DNA of 64,000 nt from Lycorma delicatula (lineage: Eukaryota > Arthropoda > Insecta > Hemiptera > Fulgoridae), in NCBI RefSeq assembly GCF_047948215.1, contig NC_134455.1, forward strand, positions 75,517,189 through 75,581,188, given 5' to 3'. The notes under the pieces are model-generated. The model did not search any database. It was not told the origin of the DNA and saw only the letters and a list, made by a program, of their open reading frames with translations. The position numbers were made by a program, and so were the translations under genes. Within the stretch, counting starts at the first letter, position 1. Each line of letters opens with the position of its first letter. This document shows positions 23,525 through 36,420 of the stretch, one piece after another.

Positions 23525-24609
23525 AAGTTTCGTTAATAAATATTCATTTTTCGTTTTTTAGAAAATGTAATTTTACTTTCCGAACATATCTCGTAATATT
23601 TTAAGGAAGTCCCAAGAGATAATATATTTGAAACGATAATGTACGTAGGAAATAATGAATGAATAATTCAAATAATGATACAAATTTAATGTTTTATTAA
23701 GAAGTTTCAAAGCAAAAAAAAAACATAATTTAAAATTATAAGTTATTAATCCTTATTAACTATATAACTAATAAGCAGTAAATTATCACACTATTTAAAG
23801 TTCTTTCTGCCATTTCGTTTAAGTAAATTTAAGAAATCTTCTTTTTCAAAACCATTTTATAACTTTCCACATATTTTTCATAAAAATTATTAACAATATT
23901 TTTTTTTAAATATTACTGAATCTAATGAGTCTTCGTTTAACGTGTAAAAGTATATTCTCAAAAAAATTTCATTAATTATTTTTACTGATTTTATCTGTTT
24001 AATATTTTCACCCATTTTCTTTATTATTAATTTATAGACAATGTGTAATTTTTACCGTTACATATTATATTGTATAATTATATTTTGATAACATATAACG
24101 TATAATTTTTGTTACACTTACGGAATTAAAAAATATTTTAAAATCTAAAAAAAAATCTACGTTTTTTAATAACTAGTTTCATTATTTTAATGCTGTCGCA
24201 ATCAAGAATTTTTATCTTTTTTTTTATTCATCAAAACAAACGCTTAGTTCCTTTTTTTTATGCGTGGAATATCACACCACAAACATTTCTGACGAGATCT
24301 TTATAATGTTTCATTTTGTACCGACTTGAATAAAATATTTTTTTAATTTTACTTTTCCGGATAGAGCGATAAATGCTGCTGTAGCAACTAATAGCTTTAA
24401 CGGGAAGTACACAGATCGGTCAAAAAAACGTCTAAAGTTATTGGGTTTTTTAAGTTTTGCGCCTTAAGGAGACATTAAAAAAAATTTTAATAAAAAAAAT
24501 ATAGATTTAAATAAATTGTAAATAATCTGCGAAAAGAAAATTTATTCGAATGCTCTCAAATCCAAAAAATCTACTTTTTTCAGACGGACGTTTGTGCATA
24601 TAAACGCAC

Positions 24610-24654
<45 letters not shown>

Positions 24655-27235
24655 GACTTGTATTTAGTCTTATAACTCTGGAAACCGTTGGCCGATTTTC
24701 TTCAATCTTGTAGAAAGTACTACCAAGTTAAAACATAAAAAAAGGTGAGGGAGTTTTTGTTGAAATAAAATATTATAAGTATACCGGGACACTTTAGTAA
24801 TAAAAAAATTCTTACAAAAGTTGAAGTTTTTTTATGAAGATCAAAAATTTCCAAAAACTTATAATTCACCCAACTATCACAAGAATGGCTTTATATATTT
24901 TTCTTTTTTTAATTATAGCTTGTTTCAGAAAAGGAATTAACGTTAGCTTATTTATATTACCTATATTTTTATTAATATGTATTTATTTATATTTTTATTA
25001 TCTATATTTTCTAAATTAATAGGCCTTCAAACAACTATAAAATGTTTTTTCCTATCCCACTCCATTGTTCTGTGGTAACAAAAACATTGTTTTAATAAAA
25101 AAAATATTAATTTATTTTAAATTTAAATCCATTTCGAGAGTTATCCGTTGCATTTAAGATGTAAAAACCTTAATTTTTTAGTAGCCCTTACTGTTATTTC
25201 TTGAAAATCCAAACATTAATTTTAATATTAATTATTTTTCTTGATTCTTAATCTAGTCCGATTAAAAAGTAATGAGAAAGTAAATGCTTGTATTCATTCT
25301 CAAAAAAAAATATGGCAAATATACATTCTAAGCTAGAATACTTAAAAATATATTTTTATAATAAAGAAGCTTTCCGGTGCCACCAGTTCACGAGGTTAAA
25401 AGATTAGCCTATTTATTAATATTACACTTGTATTCTCGGAAGTATTCTGTAAAACCAACAGCTCATTGCTAATGTAATTAATATTTAAATTAATTTTCTC
25501 TTAATCTATTAAATAATTTATAGATTTTTAGTATTTAAAAATAATTTAATTACAATTTATAAAATTTAATTTTCAATGTTAGTTGATTCTGCTTTCACTT
25601 TGTAAAAAATGTGTAGATTTTCAAATCGCGCTATGTTTGTACATCCAAATTTGATTATAATACATTTACATTTATATTTAGTTCCATCCATCATATCTTT
25701 GTTTTTAATTTTCTTCAATATTTAGATTTTATAGCGTTTTATTATGATAATTTAGTTTTTATGGAGTTAACGTTTATTGGAAATAGTTAACATTAGTTTT
25801 ACTAATATACCCGCCTTAGTTTTTGAGCCCTATCGTGTGTGACGAAGCGGTAGCAGGGAAAACAAGTGCTTTTCCTAGTGCACTTGGTGATGGTTTAGCT
25901 TATCTCAATTTCTAAAAACATCAGCCAATTTCTAATACTCCATTTTTTACTATTTAATTGTTATTTGAAGAATACGACCATGTGTTAACTCGTACTCTAT
26001 TACTCTATTATCATTTCCATCTTTCCGGTAAAAAAGGATGATTCGTGGGTTTGTTTGTTTGTTGTATGTCCTTACATTTTTATTTTAGCTGCTATTGGTG
26101 CAGAGCGGACCAATGGTGGTGCGCCGGGCGGCTGCGCGCAGCACACTAACGATTCATTCGTTCGAACGATTTATATTTCTTGATACGAACGATTTATCTA
26201 AAATTATATTTGTTTTTTGGGGATAAAAAAGGAAAACATTAGAGTAAGAGCTGTGTTAAAAAATTATAACATAAAAAACAGCTAAAAATGTTCAGGATTT
26301 TGAAGCTTTTCGTTGTAAAAGTTTTTGTTGTTGTTAGTACGCTAAATTCATTAACGTTATTTAGTTACAATTGGCAAAAACATTTAACAAAATCATGTGT
26401 AATAAAAAATAAACCATGTAACTTTTTTTCGGTGGGTCGTAGGCCCGCTTTTTTCCTAGGTTTCATTAATACACACATTATTACTTTATTTCATTACATT
26501 ATTCATTATAGAGAACAATTTTTTTATTTAAAGAGCGCGTTATTGTGTTAATTAGTACTTTATTCTATGCAGAATTTATTTATTATTGGTTTAAACTTTA
26601 ATTAATATTGATTTATATATTAATCTTTTCTCAAAAAAGTAAAAAATACTGATTCATTCTGAAAGAAGTAAAAGTATTGTTATTAAAAAGTACGAAAGAA
26701 AATCGAGAAAAGGAGCACATCTATATCCCGGTAGAAGAAATATAAAAAGGTCTGTACATCATTACACAGTTCATTATTGATAGTTAAGACAACCCGAAGA
26801 AAAAATAAAAATCTTTTAGAGACGTCCACCGAACAACGTTTAAATAATCCAGGGAAAGGAATATAAGTTTATAATTTTCAAACATAATAAACAGTCTACA
26901 AATTAAGACTATTTAAATTTTAAATGCCTTTTGTTTTATTCTTACAGTACACTTATTTTTTAAAAAATGCAAGAAAACAATGAACTACTTCAAGGCAAGA
27001 CACAATTATGTTCAGGCAGAATTAATACAGTGAATATAGTAATACAAACGGTTTTTAAATTAATAATATGACCGGAGTATTGATGTACAAGTGTGAGTAG
27101 CATGACGTTATTCATTCCTCACTAGGCTTAAGAATTGATGAGGGGTTACTAGTCATCCGACGTTTTTAGAATGCAAAAATTAGTTTACTTTGATTATATC
27201 AGTAATAAATTGATATTAGCAATGTAAAATAATCT
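23525..27235. other. AT-rich region without recognisable genes
   Basis: Apart from the microsatellite at 24.6 kb, nothing coding is recognised. Open frames at 24834-25019 and 26288-26551 are A/T-rich and lack motifs. A short GC-rich patch (GGTGGTGCGCCGGGCGGCTG) lies at about 26110-26140. Confidence 0.5.
24613..24651. repeat. (AT)n microsatellite with linked 3' sequence
   Basis: About 39 bases of AT repeat are followed by TATAACTCTGGAAACCGTTG and GCCGATTTTCTTCAAT. A (TA)n tract followed by a GACCG/CCG-plus-GATT-type sequence also occurs at 38.3 kb, so the microsatellite may be the end of a dispersed element. Confidence 0.8.
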
Positions 27236-27241
27236 CTACAA

Positions 27242-27297
27242 AGAAATTTATTAAATTAATAATGTAGCACACTACATTATTAATTTAATAAATTTCT
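27242..27297. repeat. Perfect 26-bp hairpin
   Basis: The left arm at 27242-27267 ends TAATAATGTAG. The right arm at 27272-27297 begins CTACATTATTA. The arms are exact reverse complements over 26 bases, with loop CACA. All bases outside the loop pair. It has no coding content and probably reflects a recent inverted duplication or the core of a small hairpin element. Confidence 0.95.
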
Positions 27298-27719
27298 ATT
27301 AATTAGTATTATTTTAATATTTACAAATTAAATAATATTTGCCATAATTTAAAATTAATATTTTATGATTAATTTATTTTTAATTAGATTTATTTTAATA
27401 TTTTCAAAATTTTTAGTAGTTAATAAATAATATTCTGTCATTCATTAATAAATTTTATAGTACACAAAATTTTTTTTATTTCAAAATTATTAATTTAATT
27501 TGCAAAAGTGAAATAATTTATTTGGTAACAGGAGTGATTACAGTAAATGTTTTTAATTTCAGTAGTCACTATCACATCACCTTAAATTCGTAAGCGGAGT
27601 CACTGGTATGATAACTCCTTTGTATCTTAGATATATGATCCAGTTTTATTTAGAAAGGAATTTTTGTGGCATGGTTCCACCTTGATTGATACGTGAATAC
27701 ACAAAATTCACGTATTTGG

Positions 27720-28221
27720 TATACGGAAAATCCACATCAGTTGTACGAGTCTCCTCTGTACGTTCAAAAAGCGGGTTTGGTGTGCAATTTCAAGTAGGCG
27801 AATCTTCATGATATTCTTTCAGGGCACAGTGAAAAATGAACGCAACATACAGATGTTACAAAATTTTGTAAACACTTTACTTGCAGACCGGTTAGAATAC
27901 ACGTGGCTTCAGCAGGACAATGCTAGGGCTCATAAAGCCAGTAACACTATGACTTTCTTGGATCAGCTTTTTCATAGACAAGTGATTTCGAAGGAGTTGC
28001 GGCCCCATCGGTCTCTTGATTTATCCCCTCCAGAGTTTTTCTTGTGGAGATACATTAAGGATGCTCCTTACAGAACTCAACCTCTCATCATTTTCAAATT
28101 GCAGAGCGAAATTGAACGATGTGTCGCTGCAATTCCTCAAAAAATGTTAAAAATGTATTGTGAGAATTGCATAATGAAGGCCACTTTCAACAACTATTGT
28201 AACTTATTAATTTTCCCTTAA
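27720..28221 (+). pseudogene. IS630/Tc1-like transposase C-terminal half
   Basis: The intact reading from 27808 to 28221 contains GTVKNERNIQMLQNF, LQQDNARAHKASNTMTFL (second catalytic aspartate in QDNA), RSLDLSPPEFFLWRYIKDA (third acidic residue) and a C-terminal PQKMLKMYCENCI. I count 38 residues between the QDN aspartate and the PPEFF glutamate. Upstream, in another frame, ENPHQLYESPLYVQKAGLV matches the usual ENPHxxHExPLHxxKVGVW block, so the start at 27808 is a frameshift artefact and the true protein began further upstream. A single +1/-1 shift and one stop lie between the blocks. This is the best-preserved DNA transposase segment in the window. Confidence 0.75.
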
Positions 28222-28224
28222 GGT

Positions 28225-29565
28225 TGCGTCTCTTTTTGAACAGTCCGTATTAAAACGTTTTGTTAAATATATCCAAATTGAGAAAATAAGCTTTAAAGTA
28301 TATTATGGAAGAAGTTTATCAACTTAATCTAAGAAAGCACTCCTTTTTTCAGAAAATTTAGCTTATAATCAAATTAACATAAAGAAATCTAGGTTATTGG
28401 TAAAAGTTGTTTAAAATTAAAAGCTCTTAAGGTTCTTAAAAGCTCCTAAGGATCTATAACAAAAACGTTTAGATTAGAAAAGAATAAAAATGTCAAAAAA
28501 TTACTAAAGTGTAACATCAGAAAAAAGGTAATTTCATAATTACCTTAATTGCAATTTTTTTAAATTAATAAATACATATATATATATGGTATACACCATG
28601 GTTAATATGGTATACACGAGTATACCATATTAACCTTAATTAACCTTATAGTATATTAATTGTATTTTAAAGATAACAAATTTTAAAATGATAACTAACT
28701 TCTAAGTTGTTCAATTATGATAAAGGTATTCAAACTTACATAACCTACTTTAAGGAACGTTTACTAAATTATTCTTTTTAATTGTAGAACTGTTTTATGT
28801 TTCCGAATAACACAACTTAAGACGTAACGTAAAGGTTACGTAGATAACTTTAAGAACATTTACTTAACTGTAAATGAAATTTAAAAAAAAAATTTCAATA
28901 ATTACTTTTAAGAGTTCTTTTTTTTAATACCATAAAAGTTATTTATAATTTGAGCTTGATAATGAGTAAGGTCAACTTGAACTGGATCTCATAAATTATC
29001 TTGTACAACATAAGATGAATTTCAAGATCTCTTAATGTCTTCATTAACAGTTGGTGGTGAGAATTATAAAAAATTATTGTTTTTTTGTTTTTTTAAGATA
29101 AAGCTAACAAAATTTTGCTGAGTGTAATGAAAGTGTTTTTAGCCACATAAAAGCATTTTCAGTTAGATGCGAATAATTAATAGTTTTTGTTGCTAACTGA
29201 GAATACAACTGAATTTATTGCTGATATGGTATTCTTTTTTGATTTCTTTATACTTTCTCGCTTGTTATTTCTGTTTATATTCTCACTTTGTTTTTTATAT
29301 TTTAACAAAGGAAGGGTTGTTAAAATATAACAAAGGAAAAGTAATTTTGTGGGTCAACAAATAATCCTAGTTGTTTTTTCTCATTATTTTAAGGTCCCTT
29401 GAGTTAAAAGAATTCAAAGTAACAAAATATTCTGTTCTAAGCACGATGCATGTTTGTTAATTTTCTATTTGAATTTATATTCATTCATTCTTAGTGTTCT
29501 GCCATTAGGTCAGGTTCTATAATGGCTGCTGTTCTAGACCTTGTTTTATCCTTTGTTAACCTTTT
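28225..29565. other. AT-rich spacer
   Basis: No gene seen. The only structure is the hairpin at 28.6 kb. Confidence 0.5.
28600..28635. repeat. Perfect 16-bp hairpin
   Basis: GGTTAATATGGTATAC at 28600-28615 is followed by loop ACGA and its exact reverse complement at 28620-28635. A third partial copy of the TATGGTATAC word lies just upstream at about 28585. Confidence 0.95.
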
Positions 29566-29569
29566 TGTT

Positions 29570-30520
29570 TCCATATTTTCCCTTTTCATCGATCATTTCA
29601 AAACTCTTCCTTTCCTTCCAATCACCAAGCCTTCTATCTCATCCACTAATAAACACCTTCTTCCCACACAATGACCTAGCCAGCTCCTTTTCCTATATTC
29701 AATCACATTTAGCATTTTAATTTTCTCGTCGATTCTCTTTAGTACTTCATCATTTGTTACATGGTCTTGCCACCTGGCAATTTGTTTCTTGTCTACCTTT
29801 CTCATCGTCCACGTTTCCACGTTTCAGACCCTTAGAACATCACACTCCAAATAAAACATTTCATTAATCTCTTCCTTAATGTTAAGTATAACTTTCCACA
29901 CAACAGTCTTCTCTTCTGATTAAATGTCTGCTTACTTCTTGTTTTAATTTCTACTGTCTAAGTCAGGTCATCAGTTATAAAGCTTCCTAAGTACTTAAAT
30001 TTCTTCATCTGCTCTAAAACTTCATTTCCTATCTCAACCTCAATCCTCTCCTCCTTTCCACCTAATACCACACAATGTGTCTTCTTTTTGTTTATTCTCA
30101 TACCCTGACTTTCGCAAGCTTCATTTAAGTCACCAAGCATTTCATTTAGTTTACTTAGACTATCTGCCAGTGCCGCCATGTGATCAGAAAAACGTACACA
30201 TTCTATTCTTCTTCCTCTGATCTTTATTCCTCTTTTTCCATTCAGAAACCATTTAATTATTTATTCCGTATACGAGTATATACTAAACAGTTTTGGTGAT
30301 ATGAAGTATTCCTGCCTCACTTCCCTTCCAATCCTATTCTTCCTGCCACTTCGTCTCCTACCACCACTTTTATTCTCAGATTATATTTCAGCTCTTTTAT
30401 TAGGCGCCTCACTTTCCAGTCAACTCCCTTACTTTCCAAAATTAGCAGTAATTTATTCCATCTAACTCCGTGAAACGCCTTTCTAGGTCAACAAATGCAA
30501 CATACACTCACTCTTCGCAT
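29570..30520 (-). pseudogene. Non-LTR endonuclease-RT relic (central to C-terminal)
   Basis: Read right to left on the minus strand: VYVAFVDLERRFTELDGI (block A, consensus AFDLEKAFDRV), LRIKVVVGDEVAGRIG, SEAGILHITKTV (decayed RQGCxLSPxLF), then an altered FADDMAAL region ending MAALADSLSKLNEMLGDLNE, INKKKTHCVVLGG, LEQMKKFKYLGSFITDD, and after a gap MRKVDKKQIARWQDHVTNDE and RKRSWLGHCVGR. The order and words fit the arthropod family in which the C-terminus carries WRRMxKISWTDKxxNEEVL and WLGHxLRH. Clade assignment is uncertain. Stops and frameshifts are frequent, but the 29958-30179 segment is open. Confidence 0.7.
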
Positions 30521-30524
30521 CCTA

Positions 30525-31240
30525 CGCATTTAACCATTAAGAAAAAAATAAAACTAAAAAACTAATAAGTTAAAGTCAAACGTCTTTCCAAAAATAAAAA
30601 AAATAGAACATTATAACTACAATAGAACATTATAACTACAATCAAATTTTAAAATTATTTTACGGACCAGAATCTTTAAAACTAAAAAGTAAAGGAGAAA
30701 TAGAAAAATTTCCCCAAAAAAAGAAAGTGAAAAATTTTATGAAAACTAAGAATTCTTAAAACAGAATAAAACCTGGAGAATAAAATATATTTTACCACAT
30801 ACTTTAAAAAAAAAACAAAAAAACTTTAAATTATTTACGATACCTGATTATTAAATCATTATTAAAAAAACAAATACAGTTCCACTTTTAATGTTACCTC
30901 CCAGAAAACTAGATTCCTAGAATATTATTTTCGTTTAAAAAAATCAGAAATTTGTTTTTGAGTATATTTCTTTAAATTTCTTTTGATACAATATCCTGTT
31001 TCATTTCGTTTAACGTAAAGAAATATTAATTAAATTCACTGTTTGTATTACACAACTTTAATAATGAATCAACTAGTTTTTAACATTACTTTGTTTTGCA
31101 ACCTCTTCTCCGATTTCTTCACTTCACTTGTCTTCCTCGCTACCAAAACAATCTTGTTGTACATCGCCAGCTAAATTTTCGTCTACGGTAGCCGCTATTT
31201 CTTCTTCCGTCTGAGCAGCATATCCATAATCATCTTCATT
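30525..31240. other. AT-rich spacer
   Basis: Nothing recognised. The right edge may hold the 3' end of the pogo-like relic; the minus strand there is acidic in translation, as is usual for the pogo C-terminus. Confidence 0.4.
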
Positions 31241-31245
31241 TTCAT

Positions 31246-32552
31246 TTAATCATTCTCGTATGTCTTCCAAGTACATTCTTCTCTGGCGTTTTCTAAAATA
31301 TTCCTGTACTCATCTTCTTCAATTTTTCTGAAGTCTTTTTCATGATTTTCATCTTTGAAATTGTTTTCCACGCGTTTGAAACTGTCGTAGTTTTTAACCT
31401 TCTTACTCGAAGCCCAATTGAATATGACTGTAATTTGATTGTAATTTTTCAAATTAATTAATTAATGTCCGCTCATCTCTCATGTCACCAAAGTCTGAAT
31501 CGTTTTCGAATAATGAAACAATCTTAAAGCTGTTTCTTTTAATGTATAAACGTTTACAACTAAGAATAACGCCTTCATCCATTGGTTGCATCAACGTTGA
31601 CGTATTCGGAGGTATAAACAAAAATTTAATTTTTCCACTACTACTCCGTAAAATGTCATCTGATGGACGACGCACTGGCGCGTTATCCAGTAATAGTAAT
31701 ACTTTAACTTCATCCTGACAGACGGCTTTTCCTTCCATTTGAAATTTGTGACAAATGGAATGGAATCTTCGTGAAATCATGATCTTAAAATTTTAGAGGT
31801 GAACCAAGCGTTTCTGCTGATTTTATAAATTGCTGGCAGGTTGTATATGTTAAATTTTTCATAGTTCTCGGATGTCTCGATTTTCCGACTGCTGTAGATT
31901 TAAGTTTGCGTTTGCACCAAAATTAGCACACAGTAATGGTGAGATTCTCATTTTATTAATTTTATGCCCAAGAGTACGTGTTTATTTTTGCTAGCATGAT
32001 TATTATTTGGCATTACCTTCCGCGACAAACCGGTCTCGTCCGCCTAGTAGTTATGCAACTATTACAATTTATTATCACGAATTGCTTTTTTTTTAATTTT
32101 CTTAAAACAGAAGAACACTTTCATGATCTGAATTTAAACTTTTTCCGCATATCGTTCGGTTACATATTCTATGTTGATTTCGGAATCGAAGCAACCAATC
32201 GAAGCAGCCATAAAGTTTTCATTTTCAAATCTCTGAGCAGAACGTTTAGCAACAGCTTGCAGTTCTACTCCACGAATCGGGACATCAGCAGCTCGTTGTT
32301 TGTATTATGGCCCCAGTGGCCACAATGTTTTGGCTCCAGTTGTTCACAGTCGTTTGTTACTATCAACATCAAGTCTCTATTCAATGAAAAATTTGTAATG
32401 GCCGTCCGATTTTTCTTTAAGTCGAAGCAAGTCAAATTATTGTTCTCAAACTCGTTCAAAATACTTTGAAGTGAAAAACCGCTGCCAATAGGTTTTAAAA
32501 CTTCAATCTTTTGTTCAATTGAGAGTAAATTATAAGGACCACTTTTACTCAT
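31246..32552 (-). pseudogene. pogo/Tigger-like transposase relic
   Basis: The minus strand begins MSKSGPYNLLSIEQKIEVL, a CENP-B-type helix-turn-helix start. The DNA-binding domain follows to about 32265. A damaged centre still shows TGLSRKVMPN (first catalytic region) and GIKLIK. The DDE core reads KVLLLLDNAPVRRPSDDIL, PPNTSTLMQPMDEGVILSCK, with both the DNAP and QPMD aspartates present. The C-terminus at 31452-31246 is acidic and E/N-rich. There are at least three frame changes. Length and domain order match the usual ~500-residue family protein, so this was a complete insertion that has decayed. No inverted termini were identified. Confidence 0.8.
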
Positions 32553-32555
32553 TTT

Positions 32556-35500
32556 TAAAATGATAACGTGAAATCAAAAGCACACAGTCAAAATTAGCAC
32601 AGTATAATATACTATAGCCTACTGTTTAACACAATAACATACGGTATTAACAAGACACAGTCAAAACCAAAACACATGCATTATTGCACACAGTATTTAT
32701 AAACTACTGGAAGGAAAGTATAAGTGTTGGAAGGAAACTGTTGGTTTGAAAGTCTACACAAAACTCTATCTTCGTCTTCAGTACGTAGAATGGTTAATCG
32801 ATGACTCATATCCGCTACGACATAAAGCTGCAAGGCATACAATCATACAGAGACTGTATATAAATACAGATACTGTTCATTTAAAAAGAAACCCTCTCAG
32901 GAAATAATTAATCATATTTTGTCCAAATACTGAATACAATTCAGATTTATACTACACATTTTTGCTTACTTAAGTTGAGTCTAAACTTCTCCAAAAAATT
33001 TAAAAAATCATTAAAACAGTTTTCTTTTTTAAAAAATAATAATTTATGTACAGTACGAATTACGGAAGTTCTGTATTAGTGAAGTTTTAGTGTGTATATA
33101 TACGGGTAGTCCATTTAAATTAAGACACACCTATATCTCAAAAACTACACATTTTAGGAAAAAATGTTTCCTATTAAAGTTCTCCCATTTCAAGGGGAAA
33201 ATACGTTCACAACCTATGTTGTCCTTTTTAAGATCAAATAAGGGTCATTTCAAGGACAACTTAATTTTTTTAAATAAAAACCTATATTATTTATTGTGGA
33301 ATCGAATTCTTTGTAAAAAAAATAATAAAATTCCATTTCAGACTTTTTCTAAAATCGATTGTATTGTAGTTAATCATCTTCAAAAATGTTGTAAGCCTAT
33401 AAATTGGTATTTTCAGTTTCATTAGGTTTGACCCAGCTGACAAATTACATCCAGCTGATTTACATATATATATATATATATATATATGTAAATATGACCG
33501 GACGCAGTAGCGATTTCCAAGTATTTTGGAAATCCGCAAAAAACTTGAAAGAAAACAAAACTCTAAAGAGTAAATATTAAGGAAATATTTGGGGAAAACG
33601 GTTAAAAGTTTCTATTCAAAAATCAAAAAAAGCGTAATTAATATGCAGTGAAAAGAAAAAAGAGCACAGTGAGAAGATGAAGGAACATTGGAAAAAGAGA
33701 AAAGACAAAATAAGTTTTAACGCGGTCTACAGTAGCAAAATTGAAAAAAATAGCTTTTTCACTTCTCTTATAAATTACGAAGATTTGAATTTTTTACCGT
33801 ATCAAAGGTACTTAGGTGTTAATAATTTAAAGCGGACTTCAAAAATCTAAAATTTTAAAAAGAATAAAAAGTATCGCTTTTCACATTTTGATGATTAATT
33901 TTGAAAGAATTTTTTTTATGTTATTTTATTTTAGAATTTTTTAATGTTATTTACATTATTATGGGATTACACTATAAATTTAACATAATTGAATAATTTT
34001 CTAGTCTTTTATTTTATTAAGTTTAGAGAATTGAAAATAAAAATGATTTGTTGTTTTAATTTTTCTTCAATATTCTTTCGTACCATAAAAAGTTTTGGCA
34101 TTGATAAAACATTTATGGAAAGACAAAAGAAATATTTGTATACGGCGTAAAGAAGAAGAAAATCAGAAAGTGAATATGAAACCAGAAAATTGGATTAAAC
34201 GAAATGTAATTCTGTTAATCTAATTAATTGATATAAAAAACTATTTGTTTTTTCGTCTGTCAAATGCTTAAAACTTAAATAAAATTTCAGTTATTTAATA
34301 TCGTATATATAGACAAATATATTTGAATGCCAACATTTATGAGTAGAAATACCTGAATATTTTTTGGAAGAATTTAAAAGAAGAAAAATAAATTTATTAC
34401 GTGTGATGTTATGATTTATAGTTAGTGTAGAACATAAAACAAAACTTAATTTAGTATAATTTGAAAATACGAATGCTACGTAAAAGTGTTGAGGTGAATT
34501 AACACTTGTTCGCGCTGGAGATCCACATGTTAAATCAGTGCGGAGCGCGTGCGACGTACACAGTCTGGCTCGAGTACCGAGGAAGCACTTGTTCGGTTCC
34601 GCATTGCTTACATAGTGACCGACTCCCATTAACCTACTGCGACTGCGGCGGCCCGGCCTTCTGGCTTTGGCTCTTGCTTTAGAACAAACTATTCAGTGAA
34701 AAAATTTATCATATGCAATTCTTCACATTTTTTTAAACTAACGTCATCAGTTATTTATCAATCAGAGCTACCTTATAGTAACAATATATATATAAAACCG
34801 AATTCAGTAAAATGAAAAATAAATAAGTAAACATTAATGTATTAAGAATCATTTCATTTGCGTTATTACGATTACTTTTATTTCTAATATAAAGTAGCAA
34901 CAGATTTATTTAAATACAAACTATTTTGAATGCAAAATAATGTTTTAGAATGCTTAAATCCATTTCTAAAATTTGAACAAAAAAGTATAAGTCCAAAAAA
35001 GGTGTTTTAAAAAGCAAACAATTGAATAGATAATTATATCCTGTAAGTCAAGACTAACATATAGTAGTAATATAGATTAAGTACTAAATATTTAAAGCAA
35101 ACTTTTTTGTTTAGATTTGTTTTTGAATTGATTTTTTTTGTTTTTTATGAGTAAAATTAAAACTACGTTTTTGGAAAGTACTTTTTCGTTTGCATTTCAT
35201 TAAAGAAATAGTCTTGTTTGTGGTTCATCTATGCATTATTAAGAGTATAGTATTCAAACAAATTTGGAAAAGCTATACCATTCTAACCAATTGCCTCAAA
35301 AACAAACCATTAGTGTAAATTTAAACGTACTAGCTTTAATTTAATCTTTCGTTGTTATCGTTAAGTCACCAGCCACTGGATATGTGACTACGTAATGTTA
35401 GTTCAAATATAGATCTTATTTACTTATTCTTCAATTATCTTGCTGAACAGATTGTAAAGTTTCTGTGTCGTTATAATAAAAAAAAGTAATCTTGGAAAAA

Positions 35501-36420
35501 AAAATTCTAATTATTAGAATTCAAAAGATCAACCAAAAATTAGGGTAAAGAAATTTATTAAATTGCAGGTTTTTATAAAGCGATTTAAAATTTGAATGCG
35601 ATTTGATAGTGCCTAATACTTAACACTAATTTCTTACTTCTTATCTTATCCTCTGATACGTGTCGCAATCTAGTGAAATCTGAATTAAGTTCTGTAGATG
35701 TAAGCAAGCAGTGTGAGCTAGAGGTGGCTCCGCATACTTTACGAGGTGTTACTTTTTAGAGATGTTACGTATACTTTATAACATATTAATAAGTTATTCT
35801 CCTTTTTATTTTTAATAAATTTACAAAGACTGGATTTATGTGCTACCTTTTTTGTTACCATTTATCATTAAAAAAATTATGTTCATAATTTATTTTTATT
35901 TTCTGATACATATTATTTTAACACTACATTTACACATCATTGCTTTTTGTACAATGTTTACAAGGTACAACTATATTTTTGAATTCAGTTTTTCACTTTA
36001 TCAAATATCGTCCCATTATTTAAATTCATATTTATCTGAAGATAAATTAGAAGTAACACACTGTTCTTTTTTCCTTCATTCTACACTTCAGTTAATTCAA
36101 CATTTTGTATTATCAGTTTGGTAAGCTTACCAATTCACCCCTGTATACTTGAAAAAAGATAATTGCACTCTTATTTGAAATGAATTTCATATTTTATTAT
36201 AACGAGAATATTAAATTAAATTAATCATTTTTATGAAAATATTTTGAAAAATATGATTTAATATAAATAAGATAATCAAAACTTAAATAAATAATTGATA
36301 TTGTAACAGAACTAGTATAACAGACCAGGTAAACAGATTTCTTCTAATTAAAAAGAAAGAGAGAGAAAACAATCATGAAAAGAAGAATCCAGAAGGAACT
36401 AAAAGGGATCTTTTTTGTAA
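32556..36420. other. AT-rich region without recognised genes
   Basis: It contains an (AT)n tract at 33463-33487 and a GC-richer patch at 34.5-34.7 kb. Open frames at 33090-33425 and 35840-36124 are low-complexity and show no motif. The phrase AAGACACACCTATATCTCAA near 33121 looks repeat-like, but I found no second copy in the window. Confidence 0.45.
34490..34690. promoter_or_regulatory. CpG-containing GC-rich patch, possible promoter or first exon
   Basis: About 200 bases are GC-rich in an AT-rich surround, with many CG dinucleotides (GGAGCGCGTGCGACGTACAC, ACTGCGACTGCGGCGGCCCGG). No protein motif and no clear core promoter elements are visible. It could be a host CpG-rich promoter or a fragment of a GC-rich retroelement. 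The call is speculative. Confidence 0.2.

Noticed and set aside
26288..26551. 87-codon open frame beginning like a signal peptide
   Set aside because: Hydrophobic start comes from T-rich sequence. There is no downstream domain or splice context.
33090..33425. 111-codon open frame
   Set aside because: No motif, A/T-rich, and part of an apparently repeat-like region.
35840..36124. 94-codon hydrophobic open frame
   Set aside because: T-rich low-complexity sequence with chance membrane-like composition and no motif.
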